A stretch of DNA of 64,000 bases, from NCBI GenBank assembly GCA_031841125.1, contig CM063109.1, positions 24,647,321-24,711,320 on the forward strand, in the 5' to 3' direction. This document shows, piece after piece, positions 51,005 to 62,869 of the stretch. The position numbers were made by a program, and so were the translations under genes. The number at the start of each line of letters is the position of its first letter. The first letter of the stretch is position 1. The DNA comes from Acanthococcus lagerstroemiae (Eukaryota; Arthropoda; Insecta; Hemiptera; Eriococcidae). Under the pieces are notes generated by a model. It was not told the DNA's origin, searched no databases, and saw nothing but the letters and a program-made list of their open reading frames with translations.

Positions 51005-52800
51005 AACGTTGTAAACATTTAAACCGAATGTGTGTGCTGGTTGCGCCGAGAAACGTTGCATTCTCGAGTGTTTAGTACGAGTCTGTTCGAGTCTCTCTGC
51101 CCCCATCCGATACACTGACTTAGATAAAAGCAAGAGCCTTCAAGTTCCATGTAAATTCGTTCTGTCTTAGTGTTCGTTTCCAAAATCAAGGTGCAAAGCA
51201 AATTCAGAATACCCGAGTTTTGCGCGAAGAAATGGAGGTGCTGCCGTAAGATCCATAAATTCGCGTAAGGGAAATAAGGATTCATTCTGGGCAGGCAGTT
51301 ATTTTCTATCCCTCGGTTTCATTGCACCAGTTCTCTACTGTCCATAAAGGTCGGTCATTGAACCCCTTCACCACCGTCCGAAGGCACCCTCCCTCGGGTC
51401 AATACATTATTATGATCCGAAATGCAGCTCTGCCTGTAACTGGCTACGGAATGATAAGGGTTTACAATGTTCGGATGTGGACTAAATCGGTGAGGCGTCT
51501 CAATTACGTATTTAATTCGAGTAAAAAAACACGTATGTATATATTATCAGAACTACGTCAGCTCATTGCGAATTCCCTGAGCTTCTCGATCCCAGCGAAT
51601 TCTAGAGTGAAACTTTTATGACGAATGAAACGTCATCGAAATTGAGCGGCTGTAGATATTGTGCTCTTGCAGCGTCAAAGTTTACTGTTAATCGTATCGC
51701 ACGAACTCCAAGACGAGCATTGTAACTGTTATATAACTATAGTAAAACTAATAACACGGAGCTTAGCGAATTAAGAAGTTGAGCATTATGAAGCTTTTGA
51801 TTATTTTATATATATGTATATGAGAGAATTTTATGTACTTTGAGATGACGTGGTGCTGCAGTACTGCCGAGACTATAAAATTGTTGAATCGTAAAAAAAC
51901 GAACGGAACTGTAAACGTTCTGAAAATCTAGTTGAAAACTGTGTGAAGGAGTAGGGTAGCTGAAGAAGATAATTATTATTTTCATAAGGTCTGTGCGTCT
52001 GTGTTAAAAAGTAAATAAATCTTAACGGGAGTATCTTGAACTCCTTTTTGAGCAGTTCTAATCCAGGTACAAGAAAATTGCTAAGGACCTTTTTTATGGG
52101 AAATTTAATGTACAATCTATTGCAAATAAAAAAAAACAAAAAAACAGTAGCTTAAGAGGACAAGCTTCACGGGAAATCGAAAAAATGGGAAAATTTTCTG
52201 ATATAATTTGTACTAAAATTAATTTTATGAACACACCCTGTTGAACCGATTCCGTTCATTTTTTTTTCTGTGGTTATCAAAACTGCCCTCTACTATTACT
52301 TACTGGTACCATTTTTCTGTCTGTCTCCAATCGTGAGAATAAAAAAAAAATTAACATAGAAAACTTTTCAAAATTTGACCTTAGCTCAGTCCCTTCAAAA
52401 ATGGGCGTATGCAAACATATCTACGCAGTGTCAGGGTAGGTTGCCTACTCACCATGTAGAAGGGGTCATTACAAAAGAGACACCTTGTATTATTATGTAT
52501 GTTGCATTTTGCATACTAACTTCCTGCGTAGCTACTTCCTGCATAGCACAATGCGAGCGTCCTAGAAACGTCTTTCATCTCCTGCATTCCGTTACATCCA
52601 GTACGTAATCTCTTCAAAACCATATTCTTCTTCTGCTTCTTCTTATTCTTATGACTCACTCCCTTTGTTTTCTCCTTCGCTCGGTCAAGCACGACATCAT
52701 TTGAGTTACAGTTTAGTTACAGCTACGGTTTATGTTTAGCACTCTCGATGAGATCTGTATTTACTATCAATCGATCCGTACGCACGCTCTCTACACTCTT
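51005..52800. other. Unassigned interval, no gene seen
   Basis: Only short chance frames. The part at about 52060-52120 (AAGGACCTTTTTTATGGGAAATTTAATG) resembles a scrap of the fold-back arm family at 20011-22438. The rest is unassigned. Confidence 0.4.
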
Positions 52801-52805
52801 CGGAG

Positions 52806-54580
52806 GTCATTAACTCGTGCCGCTTTTATCTTGAAGTTACGTGTAATACTGAGATTTTACAAAAAAACGCGAATATCTCGGAACATATCAACTTCAGGAC
52901 CAAAATGCATATAACATAAAATATTACTTTTAAACCTATAAAAAAGATCCTATACAACTTTCCTCTAAAACAAATATTTACCAAGATAATCGCTATAAGG
53001 TGTGAAAGTTTCGAGGAATGTGGATTTTGTTCTTTTTTCTTTCCTAACCGATCTTCACTCGCTAAATTGTAGTTATCTAAACAAATATTCATTTTAGGAC
53101 CAAAATGTAAATAACATAAAATGTTCCTCGTTGAATTTTCTCTGAAAAAGATTTTTTGCAACGTTTCTTTAGAAAACATATTTATCGAGATAATCGCAAA
53201 AATGTGTGGAATTTTCGAAAAACATAGGTTTTTTAATTATTATTTTACGGCTAAAATATCTATTAATGTCGGGTAACGCACATTACATAGTCTCTGTCTA
53301 CTGGGGCAAGCTCTCAGTTTGCCTCCTCCCCCACCTGGTTGGGCTCTTGACAATTTGTTGAGTATCTACTGTAGAATAGACGAGTAAGAGAACACCAGTA
53401 CTTGAAAAGTGTCAGTTTTCGCTAAGGACACTATAATAAACATTAGTACTTATATTTTCTCACTTGCATAAGCAACGTAACTACTTCTGCACATGTTCTT
53501 CATCTCATTGTTAAAGGGGAGAAGATGGACATATGTAGAAGTTTTTTTTGCGATTGGTAAAAGCTTGTATTTGCAAGAGGTAGGACTCTTGGTTTGACCC
53601 TACTGATAAAAAATTTGCGGAAGAGCCTAAAATTGAAACTTTAACTGGGCATCCATAAGCCATAACTAATTCCAATGTTTTTATTGAGTCTTGAGCATTC
53701 TAAGATTCCGTTTAAAACTTGATATGGTGGACTTGAGATGATGTACAGTCAACAATAGGAAACAGCGATTCGCCCATAGGAAATGACAATGAATTCTGAG
53801 AACATGTGACTGTTCCTTAACAGCACAATGTTATATCTTATGTGCAATGTTGACTATTGTTGATATACATACATAATCTGAGGTCTACTCTATAGTAGGT
53901 ACCCAACAAACTGTCATGGACGCAGCCAGGTGGGGGGGGGGTTAACTGTGGCGCTTGCCCCCGTAGACAGAGACTGAAGTTATACTGTAATGTGCATTAC
54001 CCGACATTAATAGATATTTCAGCTGTAAAATAATTTTAAAAAACAATGTTTTTTGAAAATTCTATGTAGTTTTGCAAGTACCTTGATAAATATGTTTTCT
54101 AAAGCAAAGTTGTATGAGATCTTTTTTATAGACAATTTAACAAGAAACATTTTATGTTATTCTCATTTTGGTCCCAAAGTTAATATTTTTTTAGATAACT
54201 GCGATTTAGCTAGTAAAGATCGGTTATGAAAGAAAAAATAACAAAAGCCACGTTCTTTGAAACTTTCACACATTATTGCGATTATCTCGGTAAATATGCG
54301 TTTTAGAGAAAAGTTGTATGGGTTCTTTTTAATAGGAAATTTAACAGGGGACATTTTATATTATATGCATTTCGGTCCTGAAGTTGATATGTTCCGAGAT
54401 AATCGCGGTTTTTTGTTGTAAAATCTCAGTATTACACATAACTTTAAGGTCAAAGTGGCACGGGTTAATGACCTCAGATTGAGCTCAAATTTTTTAAAGC
54501 GAGTTTTTAGGTCAATTGGAACAAATTTCAGTGCAACCCTAATCAATTGGAGAAAACTTGTAAAATAAGGGACACCTACC
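52806..54580. mobile_element. Fold-back element, copy 2
   Basis: The left arm (52806-53340, starting AGGTCATTAACTCGTGCCGC and thus lacking its outer 130 bp) and right arm (53917-54580, ending AAAATAAGGGACACC) are inverted copies of each other and of the arms at 20011-22438. The 0.6-kb centre shares CAACGTAACTACTTCTGCACATG, AAAGCTTGTATTTGCAAG.GGTAGGAC and the block around GTACCCAACAAACTG with copy 1. A G10 tract lies at about 53931. There is no transposase. Confidence 0.75.
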
Positions 54581-54599
54581 ATGCAGCGTAAGGGAACCA

Positions 54600-55800
54600 A
54601 CTAACATTTGTAAACAGAATGAATTATTAGTATCGTTGGAAAGAGCGTAAAAAAATAGAATTTTTCAAAATTGTCGGCCCCCTCCCCAGATTTAAAAGCG
54701 TGGATTCTCGTTGAAAAGAGCTTATCAGTAAACGCTGTGTCATATAGTTTCTACATGGCTCTTGAACTTCGAATCACGTGTTCTTAAAAAACAACTTTGC
54801 TGGTTGGTTCACTTTCGCTGAATAGCGTCCAAATAAGGGACATATTTTAGTTGACTAACAAGAGCGGAACGTTCTGAAACCATCTGAATCTGAATTATAA
54901 TTGACGAATAGATAAAGAATTTTTATTTTCAGGTTTTGTATTCCCTTTACAACGTTATACGATCCAATTAGGCCGATCCAAAGTCCCGTGAATTGTTTCG
55001 GCGAGTCTATAAGGTTATTTTCATTGCCCTCTCGAAATGTCGTCTGTTTCAAAGTTACCGGCGCAACGATATTCGTTATACGCTGTAAAAGATATACGGT
55101 GGTATTTTCGTTTGTGGCTCAATTAAATGAAATATCAATAAAATAGGACGATGCGTTAAGGTAATTGTGTACAGGTTATATACACATACGAACGAGCAAA
55201 GTCAAATCTTACTGAAAGACATCGATTTTGCCGTTTTCAGCAGGCCTTTGTATACGCGAGGTCTTGTACAGGTATTTGTACAGGTAAAATTAATGAAATC
55301 GAAAAACATTAGGATAATTGAACGCGTATGGTGAGCAATAATCAGCCCGGTCGAACACATCGATACTGTGTTTATATTTAGCTCACGAATAAAAGCGGCA
55401 CAGCTATACCGAGCAGTGTCAATCACATACATGCACGTGCTTTTCTAAATAACTCATATTAATTGATTGTACTTGGAAAATCGAATGCGAGACGTCTGAC
55501 TTAGAGGAAGTTGAAGAATGAATAAACTTCTTTCGAGAGAGTGATTCGGCATAATATAAAGTTGTATACTTTCACTCGATTATTGGGCGCAATATCTTAG
55601 AATATGAAGTAAAAGTTACTAATACGTAGCAGTGGCGCTTGAACAGGGCAACCCTGACGAGAGGAGAAAGAGAAAGGGGGAAATACCCTGAACCCAGACT
55701 TCCAGGGGGCCGGATATTTTTAAAAGGCCTGTATTTCAACGCTTACGGCTATTGTACATCAAATCAGTAATCACTGTAGACACCATGAATTATGTTACAT
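54600..55800. other. Unassigned interval, moderately CpG-rich
   Basis: No repeat family or coding domain is seen. The part 54900-55500 contains evenly spaced CG dinucleotides and unique-looking sequence (CGGCGCAACGATATTCGTTATACGC). It ends near a jockey/I-type LINE 3' end at about 55830. Confidence 0.35.
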
Positions 55801-55829
55801 TTGTGTGTTAGGTGGCGCTGTATGCGCCG

Positions 55830-56932
55830 AGTGCTCAGACTTTGCTGTCTATTGCACTATTCTGCAAGTTGCTGTTAAGGATCAGCTCAGTAGCCTCCCT
55901 TTTATAGTCCAAGTGAGAATTTTACTTAGCTCTATCCCTTTGACTTCACTGGGTACTGGATACTCTAGTCCCAATGCTTCGCGTCTTGTCCCGGCTAATG
56001 CTGGGCATTGACATATGATATGGATCGAGGTTTTTTCTCTTCTTCTCCACAGTACCTACAGGAGCCGCTTCTTACCACTCCTATTTTATACCACATGTGT
56101 TTTGTAGCCCCATTACCGGTTAGTAGTCCGACCATGAGCCTTGCATGTTTCCTGTCAAGCCCTAATAGGAACTTGGCGTACTTACTGGGGACGTCCACTA
56201 TCAGTGTTTTGCTGACGTTCATGACACTTGCCAACCGCCAGTGCATTTCCGTCTGCTTACTTATCCAAGCCTTTACTTTGGATTTTATGCCGCTGTATGC
56301 TACAGGAAGACACGGTCTGGGTGTTGCCAGTTCCTTTGTTATGCCCTCATTCGCTAGCTTGCCAGCAATCATGTTCCTTTTTATGCCGCAATGACCCGGT
56401 GTCCATAGTATGGTGACACGGTTCTCCTGAGGAAGGGTGTATAGTATGTTAACACACTCCGCTATGACCAGGGATGTAGTTTGGTGTGACGATAGTACCT
56501 TAATAGCCGATTGACTGTCTGTACAGAGATATAGATCTACTTATTAACCAGGCCCCTCTGCTGGCTTCTATCAGTGGCCACCGTGATCGCCATTACCTCT
56601 GCTTGGAGGACAGTGACGCCCTCGCCCAGTGCCACTGAACAGTTGTCAGCGCCTTTTGCATTCGTGATTCCGACTCATACACCTTGGTTATTCTTAGAGG
56701 CATCTGCAAACCACACATTCTCTTCTTTTCCTAGAATTTTGGACCACCTCTTTTCCCAAGCGTCCCGTGTGGATATTAGCGCACGGTACGGCTTGTCAAA
56801 AATGTATTCCATCGCGATTCTATCCTTTGGCATCCCGAAGCATTTGTCTGTCGTCTCCGCCATCTTCCATATCCTTCTGTGGCTTGTTTTATGGGCCTGG
56901 AGGTTTGGTTGACCCATACGATAAGCCCCCAT
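55830..56932 (-). pseudogene. RNase H and Cys-rich tail of the I/LOA-like LINE
   Basis: Minus frames contain NVWFADASKNNQG (first RNase H Asp), an AEVMAI-like block near 56580 (Glu), an SVQTVNRLL block in place of TDSQSAIKLL, and then TILWTPGHCGI and GNMIAGKLANEG (the PGHxGxxGNExAD motif). A 125-codon frame, 56372-55995, follows with ARLMVGLLTGN and SGSCRYCGEEEK, matching the tail LxGHxxLxxH...CRxCxxxxET. The frame is broken in at least three places. Confidence 0.75.
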
Positions 56933-56946
56933 TATCGTAGCTGCTT

Positions 56947-57413
56947 CTATAGCAGTGAAGTGGTGGCAAGGTAAGGAGCCTTTCTAGTGCCTTCGTCGGC
57001 ACCGTACTCATTGCCCCCATTGTCATCACGCATGCGAGCCTTTGCAGCTAGTCTAGTTCCTCTCTGACTTTGGCCAGGTGGACCCGGCCCCACCACACAA
57101 TGACCGCATATGTAATTCTGGGGCGTATTACACCGGTATATATCCAGTGCATCATTTTGGGAGAGAGTCCCCAGGTCCTGCCGGCATAGGTGCGGCAAGC
57201 CCAAAGAGGCTCAATACCTCTTCTTATTTTATTTGAGACGTGATCCCTCCAGGAGAGTTTTTCATCAAGATATACTCCTAAGTACTGCACCTTTCCTGTG
57301 AGGGCTAACGGTCTTCCTTTGTATTGCACCTTGATCAACTCCTTGCCTTTCCTTCTACGGGTGAAAAGAGTGATCTCAGTTTTGTAAGGGTTTATCGATA
57401 ACCCCTTTTTCAC
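56947..57413 (-). pseudogene. RT C-terminal region of the I/LOA-like LINE
   Basis: A 121-codon minus frame reads GLSINPYKTEITLFTRRRK (the N..KT block), VQYLGVYLDEKLSWRDHV, and then GLSPKMMHWIYTGVIRPRI and YAVIVWWG. These are the standard thumb-region blocks of I/R1/jockey-type LINE proteins. The adjoining frame (57204-56947) continues towards RNase H after a shift. Confidence 0.8.
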
Positions 57414-57427
57414 TCACCATTTTCCGA

Positions 57428-57432
<5 letters not shown>

Positions 57433-57483
<51 letters not shown>
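57433..57483. repeat. (GA)n microsatellite at the RT deletion point
   Basis: About 25 GA repeats without interruption. It sits between the RT entry motif and the RT thumb block on the minus strand, where several hundred nt of catalytic RT should be. As CTCTCT on the minus strand it could be an expansion of an original serine/leucine codon tract (ISLS). Confidence 0.9.
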
Positions 57484-57489
57484 CTTATC

Positions 57490-58170
57490 GGGCTGTAGAA
57501 TTTGGCCTTACAGGGGTCTCTGCCTGGTTTAGGCAAAAACACCACTTTCACACCCCTCTACGATTTTTTGGAATGTGCCTTAAGGCTTATGATGCCCTGA
57601 TGACCCTAACGAACGGTCCCATTATGGTCTCTAGTCCTGTCTGTAGGCAGACTGGATAGATTCCATCTGGGCTCTGTGCTTTGTACGGCGAGAATGTGTT
57701 TACCGCCCAACATACCCTGTCTGGTGTAACCACCCCCTTCACCATTTCCTAATCCGTTCCGCTTTGCACACAGTCGACTCCTGGCTGCGGCTGTGTGTTT
57801 TCCATGATTTTTTCTCCCGGTAAGTGCGTGTCAGTGAGGTGCTCGATTGGCTCTCTCGGGGTGGTGGAAAAACCACTGTCTGGAGTTCGAGCGGCTCTTC
57901 CACCCTCCTTTCCTTATTGAGAAGTTTTTGCAGGCGTGCCGTCTCCGGTATCTATTCTATAGATCCCTAGAAACGTCTCCACCCCTCTGTTTTGGCTTGC
58001 TCGACCGCCTTTCTATATGCTTTTTGAGCCTCATGATATAATTCCCAGTAAGCCGGTGTATTATTTTTCAGTGTAACCCTCAGCCTTCTTCGAGTGTCTT
58101 TCCTACGTTTCCCCAACTCTGCTGTCCACCAGATGGTTTTGCGTGATTTTATCATCTTATGCTGACAGTT
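57490..58170 (-). pseudogene. Linker and N-terminal RT of the I/LOA-like LINE
   Basis: A minus frame at 58173-57967 reads RKTIWWTAELGKRRKDTRRR, the WW..eL...R...R segment that follows the endonuclease. Farther down, ALRHIPKNRRGVKVVFLPKPGRDPCKAKFYSPI matches the VVFIPKPGK....K.FRPISL entry to the RT (RP changed to SP). At this point the sequence runs into the GA microsatellite and the palm with its Asp motifs is absent. Confidence 0.7.
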
Positions 58171-58910
58171 CATCTCGTAGGCGTCCCTGAGTGCACCATC
58201 CAGTATTGTGCTTCCAGGTCGTCTACGTTCTGAATCCGTTGCCAGTTGTACCTCGTCAGTCTTTCTAAATCATTTTTAAAGCCTCCCCAGTTTGTTTTCC
58301 TAGGGTTCCTAATAGCTCTTTGTTCCTCCTTAGGTGCCCGAATCTGGTATTGGATGTATCGGTGATCCGATAAAGACGGTTCATCCAACACTCTCCATCC
58401 CTGGACTCGGTCCCTAAGTTTGGAATTACAGAGTGTTATGACTATATTTTCTTCCCTTATTTTTGTGACAAACGTTGGTTTGCTTCCCTCATTCAGAACC
58501 AGCAGATCTTGTGTCGCAAGTAGTCCGTTAACCCTTCCCCTCTCGGATTTGTGCCTGTACTCCCCCAAATAGTCTGATGCGAGTTGGCGTCGCATCCGAC
58601 AAGAAGCTCCAGCTTTTCCCTCACACAGTATTCCACCAGTTCCCTGAGCTCATCAGTTGGGGGAGGGTTCCGAAAGTCGGATGGGAAATATGCTGAGCAT
58701 ATCACTATCTTCTTCTATCTTTTTCTTGTTCCCTCCCTCCTCATATTTCAAAATAGGCGCCACAAGATCCCGTAGGGTAAATCCTGGTATTGCTGTGCAG
58801 CTCACTTGATACGTAAATATCGATGCACGTGGTCTTCCTGCATTTTTTGCATAAATGAGGTGCCCCTGTGCCATCTGTATGCCTCTCACATTTGACTGTT
58901 TAATATTTAC
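58170..58910 (-). pseudogene. APE endonuclease of the I/LOA-like LINE
   Basis: Overlapping minus frames carry RGIQMAQGHLIYAKNAGRPRA-type text (shown in part), ICSAYFPSDFRNPPP, LELLVGCDANSHQTIWGST (the GxDxNAHxxxWG motif with Asp and Asn present, Cys inserted as GCDAN), TNPRGEGLTDYL and LDEPSLSDHRYIQYQI (the SDHxxI motif with catalytic His). All APE landmarks except the first Glu can be located. The frame changes twice. Confidence 0.8.
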
Positions 58911-58914
58911 AAAA

Positions 58915-59970
58915 CATACATATCGTATATTTTATATTGACACTAAATAAAAACTAACTGATAGAATAATAAGTATCATAACCGACATTTTATGAACAAA
59001 GAAAATAACAACCCTAACAACGTATTTTATATTTTGATTAATAATTGTAAAGAAACTGTGAAATTTGATTAACAAGACAAAAATAGATGGAATCAACGAA
59101 AATTAAAAATAAGACCACTTGAGCTGAAAAGAAACTAAACAGCCTCGCCGAGGCGAAATATCGACTATAAAGAGTTTCGAAACGCCCTGTACATATGTAT
59201 CTCTTCACCTGCATACATATAACACACCATTAACACTAATCTCAAAATTCGTTTCTCGCCCACGTTATCCTCAGAAAAGTCGAATACAGAAAATTACTTT
59301 CGAACTTGAGAAAGTTAAAACGTTTGGGATTAAAAGCGAAACTTTCATTTCGAACATTCTATAGAGCGAGATAATTTAAATCGTCTTCACTGGAGTGAAG
59401 TATCTTATACATAATATTCTCAAGGTCACATGTTTCAACGAACACTCTAGTTTTCTTTTCGCTTTCATATTTCAGGAAGATCGTGTTCAGCAACTGAATG
59501 TTACAATGCTACTTTATAAGTATTATTTTTGTGGTATATTTTTCGATAATTTTTTTGTTTTAAGTTACGCCGTGTCTAAGAGGTGCGTGAGCAGGCTCAC
59601 GATTCTGAAAAGACAAATTCGTGTGCTCAGCAGTGTTCTCTGACACCGTCAGGATTTTTCTTTTATAAATTTATTATTTCTGCGATCTTATCAGTAACAT
59701 AGGTACGATAAATTTGTGCTATTGAGCGGCCCGTCAGGATTGAGGAAAATCGTAAAATAAAAGTGATTCAAATCATGAACGATATTTTTTTCTTCCTTAT
59801 TTTTTCTGGCTTCAGAATGATTGCAATGACAGGGAGTCCAATGATTCAACTGATTGGTGAAAAATTGTGTACATTTTCATAGAAGAGTGAAATTTGGTAT
59901 ATGCGCTCTGAAGCACAGAGGCACCCCAACTGATTTCCTGGGTCCATAATTTGGAGAAAGGAGGAGGTAA
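58915..59970. other. Unassigned interval, no gene seen
   Basis: AT-rich unique-looking sequence upstream of the truncated LINE. One 82-codon plus frame (59395-59643) has no recognised domain. Confidence 0.4.
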
Positions 59971-59974
59971 CTAA

Positions 59975-60185
59975 CCTTTAAACTGTGAAGATGAAGACCC
60001 TCTCACCGTGGACCACCTGTTCTCATGCCCCTCCCTCACCTGCCTTCGCAACTCTCACAAACAACACCCTCACCTAACTTTTCGCTGCTGGATACCTCTG
60101 CGATGGAAAGACAACAACCTTTTCCGAGCCCATAGCCCGAAAGTGTAGCTTCGTGGCTCGATAATAAAAATAAAATAAAAATCGG
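59975..60185 (+). pseudogene. Jockey-like LINE 3' end, copy 2
   Basis: CTGTGAAGATGAAGACCCTCTCACCGTGGACCACCTGTTCTCATGCCCC encodes CEDEDPLTVDHLFSCPS, the Cys/His tail also found on the minus strand at 44330-44230. The text continues to CCTTTTCCGAGCCCATAGCCCGAAAGTGTAGCTTCGTGGCTCGATAATAAAAATAAAATAAAAA, an A-rich 3' end. Only the last 200 nt of the LINE are present, the usual result of strong 5' truncation. Confidence 0.75.
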
Positions 60186-60189
60186 AGAA

Positions 60190-61185
60190 CTGGGACTGAA
60201 CAGGAGCATGTTAACACTCTATCTTCTTCAGTAATTTGAAAATTTTTTGGAGTTAATGGATAGAAAAGTTAAAAAATCTTAAAAATAGATTCAGTGAATC
60301 CAAAAAAGATAGAAATAAGTTATCACGTGACATTTGTTTTACTAACGTTGATTGAAGGACACTGTTTTGTCAGTAGACCTACAGCAGCCCTGTTTTGGAG
60401 CTCCCATATACCCCCTACACAACATTTTTTTCAAGAATACGAATATCCTGTCATTTTTTATGCTAATAACACTGGGTCAGATTACTTTTTTCATATTTAT
60501 TAGTCGTCACGCGATTTTTTGACATCAAACCCCTGCTGGTCTAAGATGTTTCCGGGTTTTTCTGAAATCGTACGAGAAAAAAAAGTGTCAAGTCGTACGC
60601 AGCGAAGGCATATTAGAAATTAAAAGAAAAAGAAAAAAAAAAGATCGTTGATAGTTGGTAGAAAAGGCATGTGTATTAGAACGATCGATTTGCAAAAATG
60701 TCTGAATGCGAAAGGCTGCCAAAAAATGCAAAATCAATACAAAAATTTTCAATCCTTCCTGTAAAAAAAAGAGGTTGGCAGCATTCTTGTTTAGCCAGCT
60801 GATAGTTCGGAATGGCGACTATAAATGGTCGAATTTGCCGAAAATCTGGCTCCGAAGATTACTTGAGGTGTCACCCTTCCCCCTTCGCTACACCATTGTT
60901 TTTTAATCATTAACTGTAACTGTGTTGCACTCATTATTCCCCGTTGTAAATGAAACTGTTCGTAGTTAATACTTTTCCAATATTTATTTTTTGTTTTTGT
61001 TTACAGGTAAGCGCTGCGAAACTATATTGACAAATTAGTTAATAATAGTGATGTATTAACCTCACATATCCGAATTTGACGGCAGCAGTGACAATCGACT
61101 TCATGTTATTGGTGAGTCATTGAATGAAGATGAAAGAGTTAATTCGCTGCATGGAGGACATTGTCACATGGATATGTCGTCCAAG
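60190..61185. other. Unassigned interval, no gene seen
   Basis: AT-rich sequence with short chance frames (for example 60294-60503 plus). Nothing in it matches the repeats seen elsewhere. Confidence 0.4.
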
Positions 61186-61190
61186 CGACT

Positions 61191-61931
61191 CAGTGTTGCC
61201 AGGTGAAAGTTTCAAAAATGTGCGACAACTCAAAAATGCTAGAAGTGAAATGTGCCACCTTGTGACATATTTAACAGTGTTCTACATAGGCGGAAAACCT
61301 TGTTTGGTTTGTAAAAAAAGTCGCAGTTGTTGCAGTTTTATCTTCTTAGACGACAAAAATAGTGCAAAATTGAAAAAATGTGAAAATATTCCGCAAAAAT
61401 TGTGGAAGTTAGCCAAATATTTTTGAATATGCTATAAAAAAGAGGAAAATATGCCAAAACATGCTTATGCTAAAATGTACTCAATCAAGTGTGGCTTATT
61501 CTTCTTGAAATTCTATGAATCACAAAAATAACGTGGATATTCCCTATCTTCTTCAACAGAAAAAAACATGCGAAAACATAATTTTTTGAAATCCTTAATC
61601 ATAAGATCAGAAGATTACTGATCCTAAATCAGTTCCCTCCAAATGGGAATAGAAGAACAAAGCCAGTCGATTCCTCGATATGCAAAAGAAAAAAATCCTA
61701 AAGTAATCGTGCACAAAGTATTTTTTCGCAGGCGAACACTGAATACATTTACCAGTGTTCTGTAATAGGCGGAAAACTTGGTGGAAAACATTTTTTGGTT
61801 TGTAATATTTAATTTGACGAGAAAAGTCATTTAAAAAAAAGTACCTATAATGTACCACAATGTGCCTCCAGTCTTTGATGTGCCACGCAATGTGTCACAG
61901 ATATTGAATTGTGCCACACCTGGCAACACTG
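61191..61931. mobile_element. CAGTGTTGCCAGG MITE with GCGACT flanks
   Basis: Perfect inverted ends CAGTGTTGCCAGGTG (61191) and CACCTGGCAACACTG with one extra base (61931). GCGACT is repeated exactly outside both ends (61185-61190, 61932-61937). The 741-bp interior includes a direct repeat, GTGTTCTACATAGGCGGAAAACCTTGTTTGG (about 61277) and GTGTTCTGTAATAGGCGGAAAACTTGGTGG (about 61756). No transposase is present. The ends look hAT-like but the duplication is 6 bp, not the usual 8. Confidence 0.75.
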
Positions 61932-61948
61932 GCGACTGCGTTGACGCG

Positions 61949-62206
61949 CATACCCCTTTGGGTATAAATCTCCTGGAGGGATAGAAACCATGTTTCCTAT
62001 GCTGGACCTGTAGAGCGCGCATTTCTGTCATGCAGATGCCTCCGGTGCTAATGAAAGCTAATGGCAATCAGTTTGCTTACAACGGGGCATTCGCATGACA
62101 GAAATGCACGCGTCACACGGTATAGCGCGCTCTACAGTTCCACGCTCGTACAATGTAAATAATCCGATTTCTATCCCTCCCGGAGATTTATACTTAAAGG
62201 CATACC
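61949..62206. mobile_element. Palindromic MITE-like element
   Basis: GCATACCCCTTTGGGTATAAATCTCCTGGAGGGATAGAAA ... CTGTAGAGCGCGCATTTCTGTCATGCAGATGCC on the left pairs with GGGGCATTCGCATGACAGAAATGCACGCG ... GCGCGCTCTACAG ... TTTCTATCCCTCCCGGAGATTTATACTTAAAGGCATACC on the right. The arms are about 110 bp with a loop of about 45 bp. It starts only 17 bp after the neighbouring MITE. No gene. Confidence 0.7.
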
Positions 62207-62214
62207 CGCATTGC

Positions 62215-62868
62215 GCATTCCAGTGCTTTCTTTAGTCGTCCATTCTCGGCATTCTTCGTGTCGGCCGGTCAAAACGTGATGGAGTGAATGACCGCGTGAA
62301 GAGGAATATGCAACCACATCACGATGGTAACGTTCTTCTGCGGAATTTCTCTTTCGTCTGGCGAGCCATTAGACATATCCATGTCAAAACTGGCATAACG
62401 TAGCTTCAGATGATGATAATGAGAACGAAACAGATCATGAAATAATAGTGAATAAAAATAAGGGGAAGTAACTTGAGCTGATAGCGCACGGACACGCTTG
62501 TTCCTTCTTTCGACAGTTTTTACTCTACATTCATGTCGTCAACGGGAATAATTTTTATCAATTACCACTGGAACGTCTTATTAGGCCGTATGCATAAAAA
62601 TTAGGCTTTGACGTCGAAGCTAAAGAGCGGAATGAGAGTCTTCGCTTCGAAGGGAAAGATAGAAGTTCAAGGTTTCACTTTAAAGTGAACGCTCCTCAAA
62701 ATGAAATGAGTGCTTCAAAGATAATGTTTGTTCAAGTTGTTACCAGCCGACGTATGTGTCCAAGAAAGTTCTTCTAAGTGGAAAATTATTTCAAAGAAGC
62801 GGCGACAAAGATGGTGGTGATGCACAGGTGGAAAACGCACCAAACGTACACAACGATGAAACACTTTT
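62215..62868. other. Unassigned interval, no gene seen
   Basis: Unique-looking sequence between a palindromic MITE and the terminal satellite-like field. No gene or repeat is recognised. Confidence 0.4.
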
Positions 62869-62869
62869 T

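Larger units (their letters stand above)
55830..58910 (-). mobile_element. I/LOA-like LINE with endonuclease, RT and RNase H
   Basis: Minus-strand non-LTR element in the order endonuclease (58910-58170), linker, RT N-terminal part (about 57990-57490), RT C-terminal part (57413-56947), RNase H and Cys-rich tail (56932-55830). An RNase H between RT and a C-terminal Cys motif points to the I/LOA group rather than RTE. The catalytic RT core is missing and replaced by a (GA)n tract. Frameshifts occur in every domain. 5'-truncated, ORF1 absent. Confidence 0.8.

Noticed and set aside
55630..55680. CAGTGGCGCTTGAACAGGGCAACCCTG as a hAT end
   Set aside because: No inverted partner or target duplication was found in the following kilobases.
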